Source of the DNA: Kordiimonas gwangyangensis DSM 19435 = JCM 12864
GTDB taxonomy: Bacteria; Pseudomonadota; Alphaproteobacteria; Sphingomonadales; Kordiimonadaceae
Length of the DNA: 64,000 nt
Reading direction: 5' to 3'
Assembly: GCF_000375545.1 (NCBI RefSeq)
Contig: NZ_AQXF01000005.1
Coordinates: forward strand, 147,548-211,547
In this document: positions 27,792-37,054 of the stretch, one piece after another
Layout: each line of letters starts with the position of its first letter
Numbering within the stretch: position 1 is the first letter of the stretch
Notes under the pieces: model-generated
Told to the model about the DNA's origin: nothing
Databases searched by the model: none
What the model saw: the letters and a program-made list of their open reading frames with translations, nothing else
Program-made: the position numbers and the translations under genes

Positions 27792-28253
27792 TCAATCTTG
27801 TACAGGTTCTACCATCAATACTGTTCCATCAACAGAGAGGACTTTCACGCGGGTGCCTTCGGCGGCGTCAGGCCCTGATGCCAACCACTGGCTGTCGCCC
27901 ACCTTTACGTGACCACGTCCATTTATGATTGGCGCACACACAACATAAGTGCGCCCAACGTGGGATCGGCCACGCGTATTCACGACCGGGTCACCGGCTT
28001 CCTCAAACTTCGCATAGAAATAGCGGTTCCCGATATAGATGGAAGCCGCGCCGAATGCGGCGAACACGAGGCCATGACCATCAAAGCCCATGCCTGGCAT
28101 GAAGAATGCGACAAGCCCGGTCGCAAGGCCCGCGATGCCGATCCACAGGAGATAAACGCCAGTTATGACCATCTCCCCCGCGAGGAGGAGAAGGCCTAAA
28201 CCCCACCAGATCCAGTGCGCGTTAGCCGCACCCCACGTGAGCAGTTCTTCCAT
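27792..28253 (-). CDS. NfeD family membrane protein
   Basis: A 153-residue short NfeD protein: two to three hydrophobic helices in the N-terminal 70 residues (WWGLGLLLLAGEMVITGVYL and following) and a C-terminal OB-fold from about 85 (GDPVVNTRG to the end). NfeD proteins partner with stomatin-like SPFH proteins in membrane domain organisation. It lies 3 bases after the SPFH gene, so the pair is coupled. Confidence 0.88.
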   Translation of the reverse strand: MEELLTWGAANAHWIWWGLGLLLLAGEMVITGVYLLWIGIAGLATGLVAFFMPGMGFDGHGLVFAAFGAASIYIGNRYFYAKFEEAGDPVVNTRGRSHVGRTYVVCAPIINGRGHVKVGDSQWLASGPDAAEGTRVKVLSVDGTVLMVEPVQD

Positions 28254-28256
28254 GGC

Positions 28257-29216
28257 CTACTCCGTCCTTGGCACACTGCCGACGGAACGAGGCTTCGGCC
28301 CGTCTTTGTTCAGTTCCTTGAAGAGCTCGGACACGCCGCCAAGCGCACCGATGATACCGGTCGATTCCATTGGCATAAATACGAGCTTCTCATTGGGTGA
28401 GCGGGCGAAACCGTGCAGCGCCTCAACATATTTCTGCGCCACGAAATAGTTGATCGCCTGTGCGTTCCCCTCGCCAATGGCGCGGGAAACCATTTCGGTC
28501 GCTTTTGCTTCGGCTTCGGCTTCCCGTTCCCGCGCTTCTGCGTCTTTGTAGGCTGCCTCACGCCGGCCTTCAGCCTGCAGGATCGCAGCGGTCTTCTGGC
28601 CTTCCGCGCGTTTGATTTCCGATTCGCGCTGGCCTTCAGCTTCCAGAATGGCCGCGCGTTTCTCACGCTCGGCTTTCATCTGGCGAGCCATCGCGTCCAC
28701 AATATCCCGTGGCGGTTCAATGTCCTTGATCTCGATACGGGTGATTTTCACTCCCCATGGCTGGGTCGCATCATCCACTACACTCATCAAGCGGCCGTTG
28801 ATTTCGTCCCGCTTGGACAGCAGTTCATCAAGATCCATCGACCCCATCACTGTCCGCAGATTGGTCATGGTCAGGTTCAGTATGGCCAAGGTGAGGTTAC
28901 TCACTTCATAGCCCGCTTTTGCCGCGTCCAATACTTGGAAGAAGACCACGCCGTCGGCGGAAACCATCGCGTTATCGCGGGTGATGACTTCTTGGGTCGG
29001 GATATCCAGCACCTGCTCCATCATGATCATCTTGTGACCGATGCGGTCAATGAGCGGCAGGATCAGGGTGAGCCCGGGCGTAAGGGTTTTTGTGTACCTG
29101 CCAAAGCGCTCCACCGTATATTCATAGCCCTGCCGGACCATCACGACGCCCGAAAAGATAAGAACAACAATGAACAGGATCACAAGGCCGACAACAATTG
29201 ACGACATTTCAAGCAT
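28257..29216 (-). CDS. SPFH/stomatin-like protein (QmcA type)
   Basis: A 319-residue protein with one N-terminal transmembrane helix (about 5-28), an SPFH domain (VRQGYEYTVERFGRYTKTLTPG near 31 onward) and a long charged coiled coil of Ala, Glu, Arg and Lys about 190-250. These proteins form large ring oligomers in the inner membrane and often protect or recruit proteases. The ATG at 29216 follows GGAGG by 9 bases; earlier in-frame codons are upstream junk. First gene of the SPFH-NfeD-DsbA-like operon. Confidence 0.9.
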   Translation of the reverse strand: MLEMSSIVVGLVILFIVVLIFSGVVMVRQGYEYTVERFGRYTKTLTPGLTLILPLIDRIGHKMIMMEQVLDIPTQEVITRDNAMVSADGVVFFQVLDAAKAGYEVSNLTLAILNLTMTNLRTVMGSMDLDELLSKRDEINGRLMSVVDDATQPWGVKITRIEIKDIEPPRDIVDAMARQMKAEREKRAAILEAEGQRESEIKRAEGQKTAAILQAEGRREAAYKDAEAREREAEAEAKATEMVSRAIGEGNAQAINYFVAQKYVEALHGFARSPNEKLVFMPMESTGIIGALGGVSELFKELNKDGPKPRSVGSVPRTE

Positions 29217-29298
29217 GGTCTGAGACCTCCCCCATAAGATGACACGCCTCATGCTCGCACATTGCGTGCACATTTCATATATAGGTATGCGCTTCACA

Positions 29299-29328
29299 AT
29301 AAAAAAGGGCAGCAAATAGCTGCCCTTT
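29299..29328 (-). terminator. Intrinsic terminator after the peroxiredoxin gene
   Basis: A perfect 10-bp stem AAAGGGCAGC/GCTGCCCTTT with a 5-base loop; on the minus strand it is followed by a T-run. It lies 28 bases after the peroxiredoxin stop. Confidence 0.85.
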
Positions 29329-29356
29329 GTATCAAGATATCAGTGGCTTATGCGCC

Positions 29357-29839
29357 TTAGAGCTGGCCGATCATATGGTCCGCGCTGGAAACCTGAAACG
29401 CGCCCGGTTCTTCAACATTGAGAGCGACCACCTTGCCGTCGTCCACAACCATCGAGAAACGCTTGGAGCGTTTACCCATGCCAAAACCGGAAGCATCCAT
29501 CTCGAGGCCGAGAGACTGAGCAAAAGCAGCGTTGCCATCAGCGAGCATGGTGACTTTACCCTCTGCCGCAGCGCTTTTACCCCAGGCATTCATAACGAAA
29601 ACATCATTAACTGCCATACAGGCAATCTCATCCACACCTTTGCCGAGGATTTCGTCCGCGCGCTCAATAAAGCCCGGGAGATGCTTGGCAGAACAGGTCG
29701 GCGTAAAGGCACCCGGAACGGAGAACAGCGCGACCTTGCGGCCCGCAAAATATTCATCCGTGGAAACTGGCGCCGGGCCGTCTGCCGTCATCGTGGTAAG
29801 GGTTGCACTTGGGATTTTATCGCCAACCTTAATTGTCAT
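29357..29839 (-). CDS. Peroxiredoxin (Prx5 type)
   Basis: A 160-residue thiol peroxidase with peroxidatic cysteine in PGAFTPTCSAKHLPGF (near residue 50), the family motif for Prx5/atypical peroxiredoxins. It reduces hydrogen and alkyl peroxides with thioredoxin or glutaredoxin/glutathione. One more cysteine is at IACMAVND near 79. The start follows CAGGAG. It is preceded on the same strand by the DsbD-like gene and followed by a strong terminator. Confidence 0.93.
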   Translation of the reverse strand: MTIKVGDKIPSATLTTMTADGPAPVSTDEYFAGRKVALFSVPGAFTPTCSAKHLPGFIERADEILGKGVDEIACMAVNDVFVMNAWGKSAAAEGKVTMLADGNAAFAQSLGLEMDASGFGMGKRSKRFSMVVDDGKVVALNVEEPGAFQVSSADHMIGQL

Positions 29840-29909
29840 GGCCTGCTCCTGAAGCTTGATAATAACTTTTGCTAACTCTAGTGCGTTTGCACTGGCGCTG
29901 AAAGCCGCC

Positions 29910-30725
29910 TTATTCCGGCAACGCCATATTTTTATCGACCGAGTGGCCGTGCCCGTCCGTGAAGGTCAGGCGTATGGTGCGCCCACGCAGGTCTTCCGGC
30001 TTCTTACCCGTTATACCTTTGAGCACAAACCGCGCCTTGGTGCCATCACCAAGCAGGCGCATTTCCGGTGCGCCAAAATGGAACATGCCGTCCACTTCGG
30101 CCAACATGTCGGCGCTGGACAGGTCCGAGGATGCCGATACGTCAACAATCACGCGTTGGCTGCCCACAGGACCCATCACTTTCGCCGATTCCACTTCAAG
30201 ACCTGCGCCACCATCACCCTGACGGTCTGGAACCTTCGCAAGCCACGCGCCTACGCGGATATCCTGCAGGGAGCTATCTTCCTCGAGCATGCCAGCGTCC
30301 AACTGATAGGTTGCTTGGAATGGCACACAAATATCCTTGCACACCATAAAGTCGGCGGTGATCTCAGCAGCGCTGCCGTCGTTTTTCAGATAAAACGGTA
30401 ACATGACTTTATTGTCGTACCCATAGGTCTCAAGACCAAAAAGCTCAAATCGGTGCGGCAGCGGATACATAACCTCAATGGGCTCACCGTCCGTATAGAT
30501 ACGAACAGGAAGACCAGCCTCCCCCGGGGAGCGCCAATAGGTTTTCCATCCGGGTTCAAGCTCAGCTTCCCATGCGACAAGCGCGCCCGCGTCAGCGGCC
30601 ATATCGCTCGACGTGGTAACAAGACGTGTTTTGATCATGTCCTGATGGTTTTGCCATGATGTCTCACCAGCAAAAGCCGCCGAGATCGGAAGCATGACAC
30701 TCAATACACCAGCCAACAGACGCAT
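29910..30725 (-). CDS. Soluble DsbD N-domain-like protein, periplasmic
   Basis: A 271-residue protein with a signal peptide (1-19). It matches the periplasmic N-terminal domain of the DsbD/ScsB electron-transfer proteins, with a cysteine pair in VCKDICVP (Cys129, Cys133) and WEAELEPGWKTYWRSPGEAG near 52. The membrane and thioredoxin domains of full DsbD are absent, so its reductant must come from another protein. AAGGAG precedes the start. It lies about 70 bases upstream of the peroxiredoxin gene on the same strand, a possible redox unit. Confidence 0.85.
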   Translation of the reverse strand: MRLLAGVLSVMLPISAAFAGETSWQNHQDMIKTRLVTTSSDMAADAGALVAWEAELEPGWKTYWRSPGEAGLPVRIYTDGEPIEVMYPLPHRFELFGLETYGYDNKVMLPFYLKNDGSAAEITADFMVCKDICVPFQATYQLDAGMLEEDSSLQDIRVGAWLAKVPDRQGDGGAGLEVESAKVMGPVGSQRVIVDVSASSDLSSADMLAEVDGMFHFGAPEMRLLGDGTKARFVLKGITGKKPEDLRGRTIRLTFTDGHGHSVDKNMALPE

Positions 30726-30907
30726 GCGGGAACTCCTTGGTAATTCAAAGCCTATTTAACAATTTGCATGCCCTGTCGCCAGTCGCGTTTCTTCACATTG
30801 CCGTTAATCGGGCATCAAATGGCCAAACTCCTTGGTGAAGAGTGGGGCTGATCCAATTGCACCCAAGGCATATAAGCGCTAAGCTTGGCACAGATAGAGA
30901 GAGGCTT

Positions 30908-31471
30908 ATGACGTCTTCAACATTTCTGGATGGCAAATTGTTGCTGGCCATGCCCAGCATGACTGACCCTCGTTTCGAGCGCAGCGTTATTTACATGTGT
31001 TCCCATGATGCATCGGGCGCGATGGGCCTTGTCATCAATCAAGCATTCTCCGGCCTAAGCTTTGAGAGCCTGCTGGAGCAGCTGGATATCGAGGCCCCCG
31101 GTGATGTACCTGATGTGCCCGTGCACTCAGGCGGACCGGTTGAGCCTGGTCGCGGCTTCGTGCTTCATAGTGCTGACTTTGTACAAGAAACCACGCTCGT
31201 GGTCTCCGAAACCCTCGCCCTTTCCGCGACAGTGGACATCCTGCAGGCGTTGGCCGCGGGCAAAGGCCCACGCTACCATCTTCTTGCCCTTGGCTATGCC
31301 GGGTGGAGCGCTGGGCAGCTGGAGCAGGAAATACAGGCCAACGCGTGGCTCACCTCCGAAGCGGACGATGAAATCATTTTCAATACAGAGCTCGAACAGA
31401 AATGGCCCCGCGCCATGGCAATGCTTGGCGTTAATATATCAATGCTCTCATCGGATGCTGGCCACGCATAG
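30908..31471 (+). CDS. YqgE/AlgH family protein
   Basis: A 187-residue protein of the UPF0301 family, recognised by FLDGKLLLAMPSMTDPRFERSV at the start, GAMGLVINQ and the later LGYAGWSAGQLEQEI. Its role is not settled. I chose the ATG at 30908 because homology starts at MTSSTF and GAGAGAGG precedes it; the frame opens earlier at 30842. Divergent from the DsbD-like gene and convergent with the PAS gene. Confidence 0.92.
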   Translation: MTSSTFLDGKLLLAMPSMTDPRFERSVIYMCSHDASGAMGLVINQAFSGLSFESLLEQLDIEAPGDVPDVPVHSGGPVEPGRGFVLHSADFVQETTLVVSETLALSATVDILQALAAGKGPRYHLLALGYAGWSAGQLEQEIQANAWLTSEADDEIIFNTELEQKWPRAMAMLGVNISMLSSDAGHA

Positions 31472-31492
31472 GCCTTGCGTCTATTACCACCG

Positions 31493-32224
31493 TCAATTCA
31501 AAGATTGTCGCTGGCTGTCGCTAAGATTTCTGAGGTCAAGCGCCGGTAGCCCCATCAGGCCCGGCACACCACCTTTACGGTCAATTTCGAGCAGCTTCTC
31601 AATATCAAGCGCCTTGACCTGAATGTGCATTCTCGTGAGTGCTTTACGTACCCGCAGCGAGAACTGCCCCTCTTGTACCACCCGCGGCGACGGGACGAGG
31701 AGTATCTCGGAAAGGTCATGTCTGAAGCCGCCCCAGCGGTCGACAAACTCAAGGTTATCAACAGCAAAGGGCCGCACGACACCAACAAATACCGTACCGC
31801 CCATCGCGCGCGTCTCGATAAACGGCAGCGCCAATACTTCCATCGCAAATCGTTCATCTTCATCAAACGACAATGAGCCGGTGCGCAGCACACCACAAGA
31901 CTGCACAAGTGCTACGGCGTAGAGTTCTTCCATGATCGCGGCTTGTTCATGGTCCGAGAATATCTCGGCGTAAGTCCGACCGGCCATGCCGCGCCCGACT
32001 GCCTCTTCAAGGGCGGAGCCAGACAGCCGATACCGCAGACAACCGTCTTCCGCCATTTCAAGGATAAACATCCAGGGAAGGATTGTGGTCAGCTTGCGCA
32101 AGTCAAGTTCAGACCGCTCCGGGACGCGTTCACCACCCCCAAGCGATTGCCAATAGCCCAATAGCCGCAATACTTCAGCGCTAAGCACGTTTCCCCCACA
32201 CCTAAAGCTGCGGGACAATACCAT
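31493..32224 (-). CDS. PAS domain protein (PAS_5 type)
   Basis: A 243-residue protein dominated by one PAS_5 domain (LLGYWQSLGGGE, ELDLRKLTTILPWMFILEM, then CLRYRLSGSALEEAVGR), with a less conserved C-terminal tail from about 180. No kinase, GGDEF or HTH output is attached, so signalling would be by protein contact. The start is unclear: the ATG at 32224 has a weak GGCAAG, while the GTG at 32188 has GGGGGA close upstream. A shorter relative is at 42969-43544, on the other side of the oxidase cluster. Confidence 0.75.
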   Translation of the reverse strand: MVLSRSFRCGGNVLSAEVLRLLGYWQSLGGGERVPERSELDLRKLTTILPWMFILEMAEDGCLRYRLSGSALEEAVGRGMAGRTYAEIFSDHEQAAIMEELYAVALVQSCGVLRTGSLSFDEDERFAMEVLALPFIETRAMGGTVFVGVVRPFAVDNLEFVDRWGGFRHDLSEILLVPSPRVVQEGQFSLRVRKALTRMHIQVKALDIEKLLEIDRKGGVPGLMGLPALDLRNLSDSQRQSLN

Positions 32225-32303
32225 CTTGCCCCGAGATCAGCAATACCTATGAGAGTAGTATTAATGGAGGCGACTTAACTAATTTTCCCGTGAGATCATC
32301 AGG

Positions 32304-33542
32304 TTAAAAAGTAATCGCATCTAAATCGCCGCCACCAATAATGGCGACGCTTGCAGATTTAGAAGAAACAATTCTCTCGGCAATTTGCGCAACGTCCGAT
32401 TTCGTCACGGTATCGACATTCCCGGTCATTTCCTCGATTGGCAAAATACGGTCAAAGACCAATAGTTGCCGCCCGAGCTGCTCCATCCGCGATGTTGTGG
32501 CTTCAAGTGCCATCATAAGACCGGACTTGAGCTGCGCACGTGCGATGGTGAATTCTTCGTCCGTGGGGCCTTTAGCCAGCGCTTCCATCTCACCGCGGAT
32601 CACCGGCATCATATCGCCCGCCATTTCAGGCCCTGTGCCCGCATAAAGACCAAAGATACCTGTATCCTTGTGGCTGCTCGTGAAACTGTAAATCGAATAT
32701 GCGAGGCCGCGTTCTTCACGCACTTCCTGGAACAGACGTGAAGACATGCCACCGCCAAGAATCGTGGAGTAAACCTGCAGCGCATAATAATCGGCGTCGG
32801 TGAAGGAACAGCCCGGCCAAGCTGCCGTAATATGCACCTGCTCCAGATCGCGTTTTTCGGTAATGCGCCCACCGGTATAGAGGGCCGCCTCGGTGTTTGT
32901 CGCTGTGCCGGTTTCAAGTGCTGAAAATTTCTCTTCGACCATACGCACGAGGTCGGCATGCTCGAGATTACCAACCGCAGACACGACGATATTGGAAGCC
33001 GTGTAGTTACGCTTCAGGTAAGCCTTCAAGTCATCATGTGTGAGCGCCCGCACAGTCTCTGGCTCACCCAGAATTGTGCGACCGATTGGCTGGTCCCGAT
33101 ATGCTGCAGCCTGAAGGTGATCAAACACGATATCATCCGGCGTATCGAGTGCTTGCCCGATTTCCTGCAGGATGACTTCTTTCTCGCGCTTCAGCTCAAC
33201 GTCCGCACACGCGCTGTTGAGGACAATATCTGCGAGCAGGTCAACCGCCAGCTCCATATCGTCTTTCATAACGCGAGCGTAATAGGTGGTATTGTCGCGC
33301 GACGTGTAGGCGTTCATGTGCCCGCCAACTGCTTCAATCTCGAAGGCGATATCTCGCGCGCTGCGACGGTCGGTTCCCTTGAAGAGCATATGCTCAAGGC
33401 AGTGGGTAATACCGTTCAGCTTCTGCGGCTCGTGACGCGCACCAATATCGACCCACACCCCAACGGCGACAGTCTGGATGGACTTGCGGCTTTCGCTGAC
33501 AATACGCAGGCCGTTCGCGAGGCGAGTAATCTCTACGCTCAA
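32304..33542 (-). CDS. M16 family zinc peptidase (processing peptidase-like)
   Basis: A 412-residue M16 peptidase with the inverted zinc motif in ITHCLEHMLFKGT (His-x-x-Glu-His near residue 48) and a downstream glutamate in the KREKEVILQEI region. It resembles the mitochondrial processing peptidase beta subunit and its alphaproteobacterial relatives. The start appears to be TTG overlapping the thrC stop (TTGA), 6 bases after AAGGGGG; no ATG lies near. Translationally coupled to thrC, as in many alphaproteobacteria. Confidence 0.91.
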   Translation of the reverse strand: MSVEITRLANGLRIVSESRKSIQTVAVGVWVDIGARHEPQKLNGITHCLEHMLFKGTDRRSARDIAFEIEAVGGHMNAYTSRDNTTYYARVMKDDMELAVDLLADIVLNSACADVELKREKEVILQEIGQALDTPDDIVFDHLQAAAYRDQPIGRTILGEPETVRALTHDDLKAYLKRNYTASNIVVSAVGNLEHADLVRMVEEKFSALETGTATNTEAALYTGGRITEKRDLEQVHITAAWPGCSFTDADYYALQVYSTILGGGMSSRLFQEVREERGLAYSIYSFTSSHKDTGIFGLYAGTGPEMAGDMMPVIRGEMEALAKGPTDEEFTIARAQLKSGLMMALEATTSRMEQLGRQLLVFDRILPIEEMTGNVDTVTKSDVAQIAERIVSSKSASVAIIGGGDLDAITF

Positions 33543-34948
33543 GACCAGCCCCCTTCGCGCACGCGGGCTTTGAGGGTTTCTTCATCGTTCGGCAATGAAA
33601 CCATCCGCTCTTCGCGCGTCAGAAGGTCAGCCATATGTGCAGGCAAAACAGGGTCAACGCCTGTCGCGGCCTTCACTGCCTCACCAAACTTCGCCGGATG
33701 TGCGGTTGCGAGCGTCACGCGCGGCGCACCGTTATCAGGCAGGCATACATTCGCGGCCTCAATACCAACCGTCGTATGCGGATCAGCGATATAGCCGGAA
33801 GATGCATAGATTTCCTGCATCACGGCTTTGGTAGTCTCATCATCCACACGCTCTGCAGCAAAAAGCTCCTTGAGCGCGGAGTGATGATTGGCGTCAAGGG
33901 TGAAGCCACCTGTTGTGGAGAGGTCTTCCATGTATTTCGCAATTACCGCTGCGTCGCGACCTGCGATATCAAATAGCATGCGCTCAAAGTTGCTGGAAAT
34001 CTGGATATCCATGCTCGGTGAAAGCGTGGAATACACATCACCGCGCTCATAGCGGCCAGTTTCCAGCGTCCGTGCCAGAATGTCGTTCGAATTGGTTGCA
34101 ATCACCAGCTTCTCGATGGGGAGGCCCATACGCTTGGCGATGTAACCCGCGAAAATGTCACCGAAGTTGCCGGTTGGCACGCTATAGGAAACCGGACGGT
34201 CAGGTGCACCGAGTGCCACAGCAGAGGTGAAATAATAAACGATCTGCGCCATCACCCGTGCCCAGTTGATGGAATTGACAGCCGTCAGCCCCACCTCGTC
34301 ACGGAAGGCGTGGTCATTGAAACAAGCTTTAACGAGTGCCTGACAATCGTCAAAATTGCCCTCGACCGCGATGTTCACAACATTGGGTTCAATCACGCTG
34401 GTCATCTGGCGGCGCTGAACCTCAGAGACCCGCCCCTTGGGGTGCAGCATGAAGATGGAAACATTGTCCCGCCCACGGCAGCCTTCAATGGCGGCGGAAC
34501 CAGTATCGCCGGACGTCGCGCCAAGGATGGTCAGTTTCTGATCGCGCTTGGCGGTGAAATGATCGAAAAAACGACCAAGAAGTTGCAAAGCAAAATCCTT
34601 GAACGCCAAGGTCGGGCCATGGAACAGCTCCAGAAGCCAATCGTTATTACCGGTCTGCACAAGGGGTGCCACAGCAGGGTGGCGGAACTGGCCGCCATAG
34701 TTTTCGTCATAGGTCGCATCAAGCATACGCTTGAGCTCACCCTCAGTCAGGCAATCGCCAACGAAGGGGGAAATGACTTCGAATGCAATCTCGGCATATG
34801 TCTTACCACGCATTGCACGGATTTCTTCTGCGCTGAATGTCGGGATTTCTTCAGGCACATACAGGCCACCGTCACGAGCGAGGCCCGTAAGCGTCACTCC
34901 TTCAAAATCAAGCGTTTCCGCTTGTCCACGTGTCGAGATATATTTCAC
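33539..34948 (-). CDS. thrC: Threonine synthase
   Basis: A 469-residue pyridoxal phosphate enzyme converting phosphohomoserine to threonine. It opens MKYISTRGQ, and the cofactor lysine is in HGPTLAFKDFALQLLGRF near residue 112. Downstream LGATSGDTGSAAIEG and SVPTGNFGDIFAGYI bind the cofactor phosphate and substrate. The start is GTG with no obvious ribosome site, and the gene begins 70 bases after SURF1. Together with thrB it completes threonine synthesis. Confidence 0.96.
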   Translation of the reverse strand: MKYISTRGQAETLDFEGVTLTGLARDGGLYVPEEIPTFSAEEIRAMRGKTYAEIAFEVISPFVGDCLTEGELKRMLDATYDENYGGQFRHPAVAPLVQTGNNDWLLELFHGPTLAFKDFALQLLGRFFDHFTAKRDQKLTILGATSGDTGSAAIEGCRGRDNVSIFMLHPKGRVSEVQRRQMTSVIEPNVVNIAVEGNFDDCQALVKACFNDHAFRDEVGLTAVNSINWARVMAQIVYYFTSAVALGAPDRPVSYSVPTGNFGDIFAGYIAKRMGLPIEKLVIATNSNDILARTLETGRYERGDVYSTLSPSMDIQISSNFERMLFDIAGRDAAVIAKYMEDLSTTGGFTLDANHHSALKELFAAERVDDETTKAVMQEIYASSGYIADPHTTVGIEAANVCLPDNGAPRVTLATAHPAKFGEAVKAATGVDPVLPAHMADLLTREERMVSLPNDEETLKARVREGGWS

Positions 34949-35018
34949 GATTGCATCACTCTGTTTTTGGAGAATTGCGAGGGCATAGTCTTAGGGGCAG
35001 AAGGAGGGAGATGCAAGG

Positions 35019-35732
35019 CTAACCGCGCATCTCACGGCCTCTTTTGAAGCCAAAAGCGACATACACACCGATGAGCGTAAGCGCGATGCCATACCAAGTG
35101 AGCGCATACTGGAAATGGTCGTTGCGAATATCTACACGCACCTGTCCGCCTTTGGGTAAATTCGTCGCCAGCACGCCTTCATCTGCGAACACACGGAAAT
35201 GGTAAAATTCCTTCGTGCGCAGACCGAAGGCTTCCGCCATCTGGTAAACATCCGCTGTATACCAATCGCCGGCCTCTGGCTTATTCTCGGGTGTCATGCT
35301 GCCCGGTTGCGCGCTCACGCGCAGCACACCAGTTACATCGAGCGTGGCGCCATAAGGCAAGCCCGGCGCATCTTTCATCGCTGCGGGGACCCAACCGAAA
35401 TTAACCAGCACAGCCATGCCGTACTGCTTCTTGACGGGTGCATAGATGTGATAGCCAGCCTTACCTTCTGTTGAAGTCGCGAACACCCGGATGGGTTCAA
35501 CCTCGATCAACTCACCCGAAAAGCTCACACGGCGATAGTCGAGCGTGCTTGGGTCATCAAGATGCACAGGCAGCGGCATGGGTTCTGCACTCAGCCCCGC
35601 TTCAATTTTATGAACCAGTTCGGTCTTTGGCCCAACCTTGCGCGCCTGCCATGTACCGAGGCCGAGCAGGATGAAGAGGCCAATTGCAGCGGCAACAGTG
35701 AGCGGTGCCCCGGGTGCAAAGCGTTTATTCAT
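35019..35732 (-). CDS. SURF1 family cytochrome oxidase biogenesis protein
   Basis: A 237-residue protein with transmembrane helices near residues 11-28 (LTVAAAIGLFILLGLGTWQ) and at the C-terminus (YALTWYGIALTLIGVYVAFGFK). SURF1 proteins help load heme a into subunit I of cytochrome oxidase. The GTWQ and NFGWVP segments are family features. The ATG at 35732 overlaps the end of the DUF983 gene by 8 bases. It belongs to the cox operon. Confidence 0.92.
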   Translation of the reverse strand: MNKRFAPGAPLTVAAAIGLFILLGLGTWQARKVGPKTELVHKIEAGLSAEPMPLPVHLDDPSTLDYRRVSFSGELIEVEPIRVFATSTEGKAGYHIYAPVKKQYGMAVLVNFGWVPAAMKDAPGLPYGATLDVTGVLRVSAQPGSMTPENKPEAGDWYTADVYQMAEAFGLRTKEFYHFRVFADEGVLATNLPKGGQVRVDIRNDHFQYALTWYGIALTLIGVYVAFGFKRGREMRG

Positions 35733-36144
35733 CCTCGCCCCCAAGCGCGCCCTCACGCGCGTCATGATGGAACTGCAGCGCAATCAGCAAAGCCTTGAAT
35801 ACACGGAGCATCCAGATGCTACCGGCCATAATGAAGACGAACAGACTGAGGGCTACCGCCCATAGCGGCCAATGCAGGGCACCAACAACGATGAAGCCCA
35901 TAAGGGCCGTCAGCGCACCCATGATCAGGATCACGAAGACCTGAGCGCCGTCACCGGGATCAGCAGCCGAGAGATCAAAGCCACAGACATCACATTGCTG
36001 GCGCACCGAGAGCCCGTTCTCAAACAGCTTGCCCTCGCCACAACTGGGGCACTTTGCACCAAGTCCTGCCCTATAAGGAGAAACCGACCGGGAGGAAGCC
36101 CCCCGGTCGGTCGTTGTCTCTTGTTCGTTTGTCGAACCGGTCAT
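35725..36144 (-). CDS. DUF983 family zinc-ribbon membrane protein
   Basis: A 139-residue protein. A zinc-ribbon-like CPSCGEGKLFENG and CDVCGFDL (about 34-60) precedes two transmembrane helices about 78-125. DUF983 genes sit next to coxC in most alphaproteobacterial cox operons and are presumed to aid oxidase biogenesis, but the function is unproven. It starts 3 bases after the coxC stop. Confidence 0.9.
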   Translation of the reverse strand: MTGSTNEQETTTDRGASSRSVSPYRAGLGAKCPSCGEGKLFENGLSVRQQCDVCGFDLSAADPGDGAQVFVILIMGALTALMGFIVVGALHWPLWAVALSLFVFIMAGSIWMLRVFKALLIALQFHHDAREGALGGEDE

Positions 36145-36147
36145 GCC

Positions 36148-36999
36148 TTATTGGCCGCCCCAGATGTAAACAACGAAGAACAGGAAGATCCAGACGACGT
36201 CTACAAAGTGCCAGTACCAGGCTGCAGCTTCGAGGCCGAAGTGGTGGTCAGGCGTAAAGTGGCCTTTGTAGGCACGGCCCAAGCACACTGCGAGGAAGAT
36301 GGTACCCACGAGGACGTGGAAGCCGTGGAAGCCGGTTGCCATGTAGAAGGTCGCACCGTAGATGCTGCCTGCAAAGCCGAAGGCTGCGTGCGCATACTCA
36401 TACGCCTGAACACAGGAGAAGAATGCGCCAAGCAGAACCGTAAGCCACAGGCCTTTCTTGAGGCCTTCGCGATCACCGTGCAGTACAGCGTGGTGTGCCC
36501 AGGTAACGGTCGTGCCCGAAAGCAGCAGGATCAGCGTGTTCATCAGCGGCAGGTGCCACGGGTCGAACGTCTCGATGCCAGCCGGCGGCCAAGGCGCGTC
36601 GTTGCCGATGATATCCCAGAACTCACCAAAGTTCGGGATTGGCATCTTGGGGTACAGCGACGCGTCAAAGAATGCCCAGAACCATGCGACGAAGAACATA
36701 ACTTCGGACGCAATGAACAGGATCATGCCGTAGCGCAGGCCAATACGCACCACTGGTTTGTGGTCGCCCTGGTTTGCTTCTTTCACAACATCTTTCCACC
36801 ACGCGAACATGGTGTAGATCAGGCCAATGAAGCCGATCGCAAAGAAATAGTTGCCAAACCCGGTCATGCCGAACAGCTCGGCATCAGGCTTCATCGTGAA
36901 GACCGCACCGATTGTGAGCAGCAGAACTGAAAATGACGCTACCGCCGGCCATGGGCTGGGGTTTACCAAGTGGTAATCGTGCTTAACGTCACCCGCCAT
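36148..36999 (-). CDS. coxC: Cytochrome c oxidase subunit III
   Basis: A 283-residue polytopic membrane protein, seven helices. It has the subunit III motifs YHLVNPSPWPAVASF at the start, EVMFFVAWFWAFFDASL near 97, GFHGFHVLVGTIFL near 205 and WHFVDVVWIFLFFVVYIWG at the C-terminus. Subunit III stabilises the aa3-type oxidase core. GGAGAGATTTT precedes the ATG. Confidence 0.97.
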   Translation of the reverse strand: MAGDVKHDYHLVNPSPWPAVASFSVLLLTIGAVFTMKPDAELFGMTGFGNYFFAIGFIGLIYTMFAWWKDVVKEANQGDHKPVVRIGLRYGMILFIASEVMFFVAWFWAFFDASLYPKMPIPNFGEFWDIIGNDAPWPPAGIETFDPWHLPLMNTLILLLSGTTVTWAHHAVLHGDREGLKKGLWLTVLLGAFFSCVQAYEYAHAAFGFAGSIYGATFYMATGFHGFHVLVGTIFLAVCLGRAYKGHFTPDHHFGLEAAAWYWHFVDVVWIFLFFVVYIWGGQ

Positions 37000-37054
37000 A
37001 AAATCTCTCCTAACAAGTGCCGGTCAAATGCCGGCGCCCTTTCCTACCCTAGCA

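Noticed and set aside
37019-37035. Small hairpin GCCGG/CCGGC between ctaG and coxC
   Set aside because: Only a 5-bp stem without a U-tract inside an operon; not enough to call a terminator.
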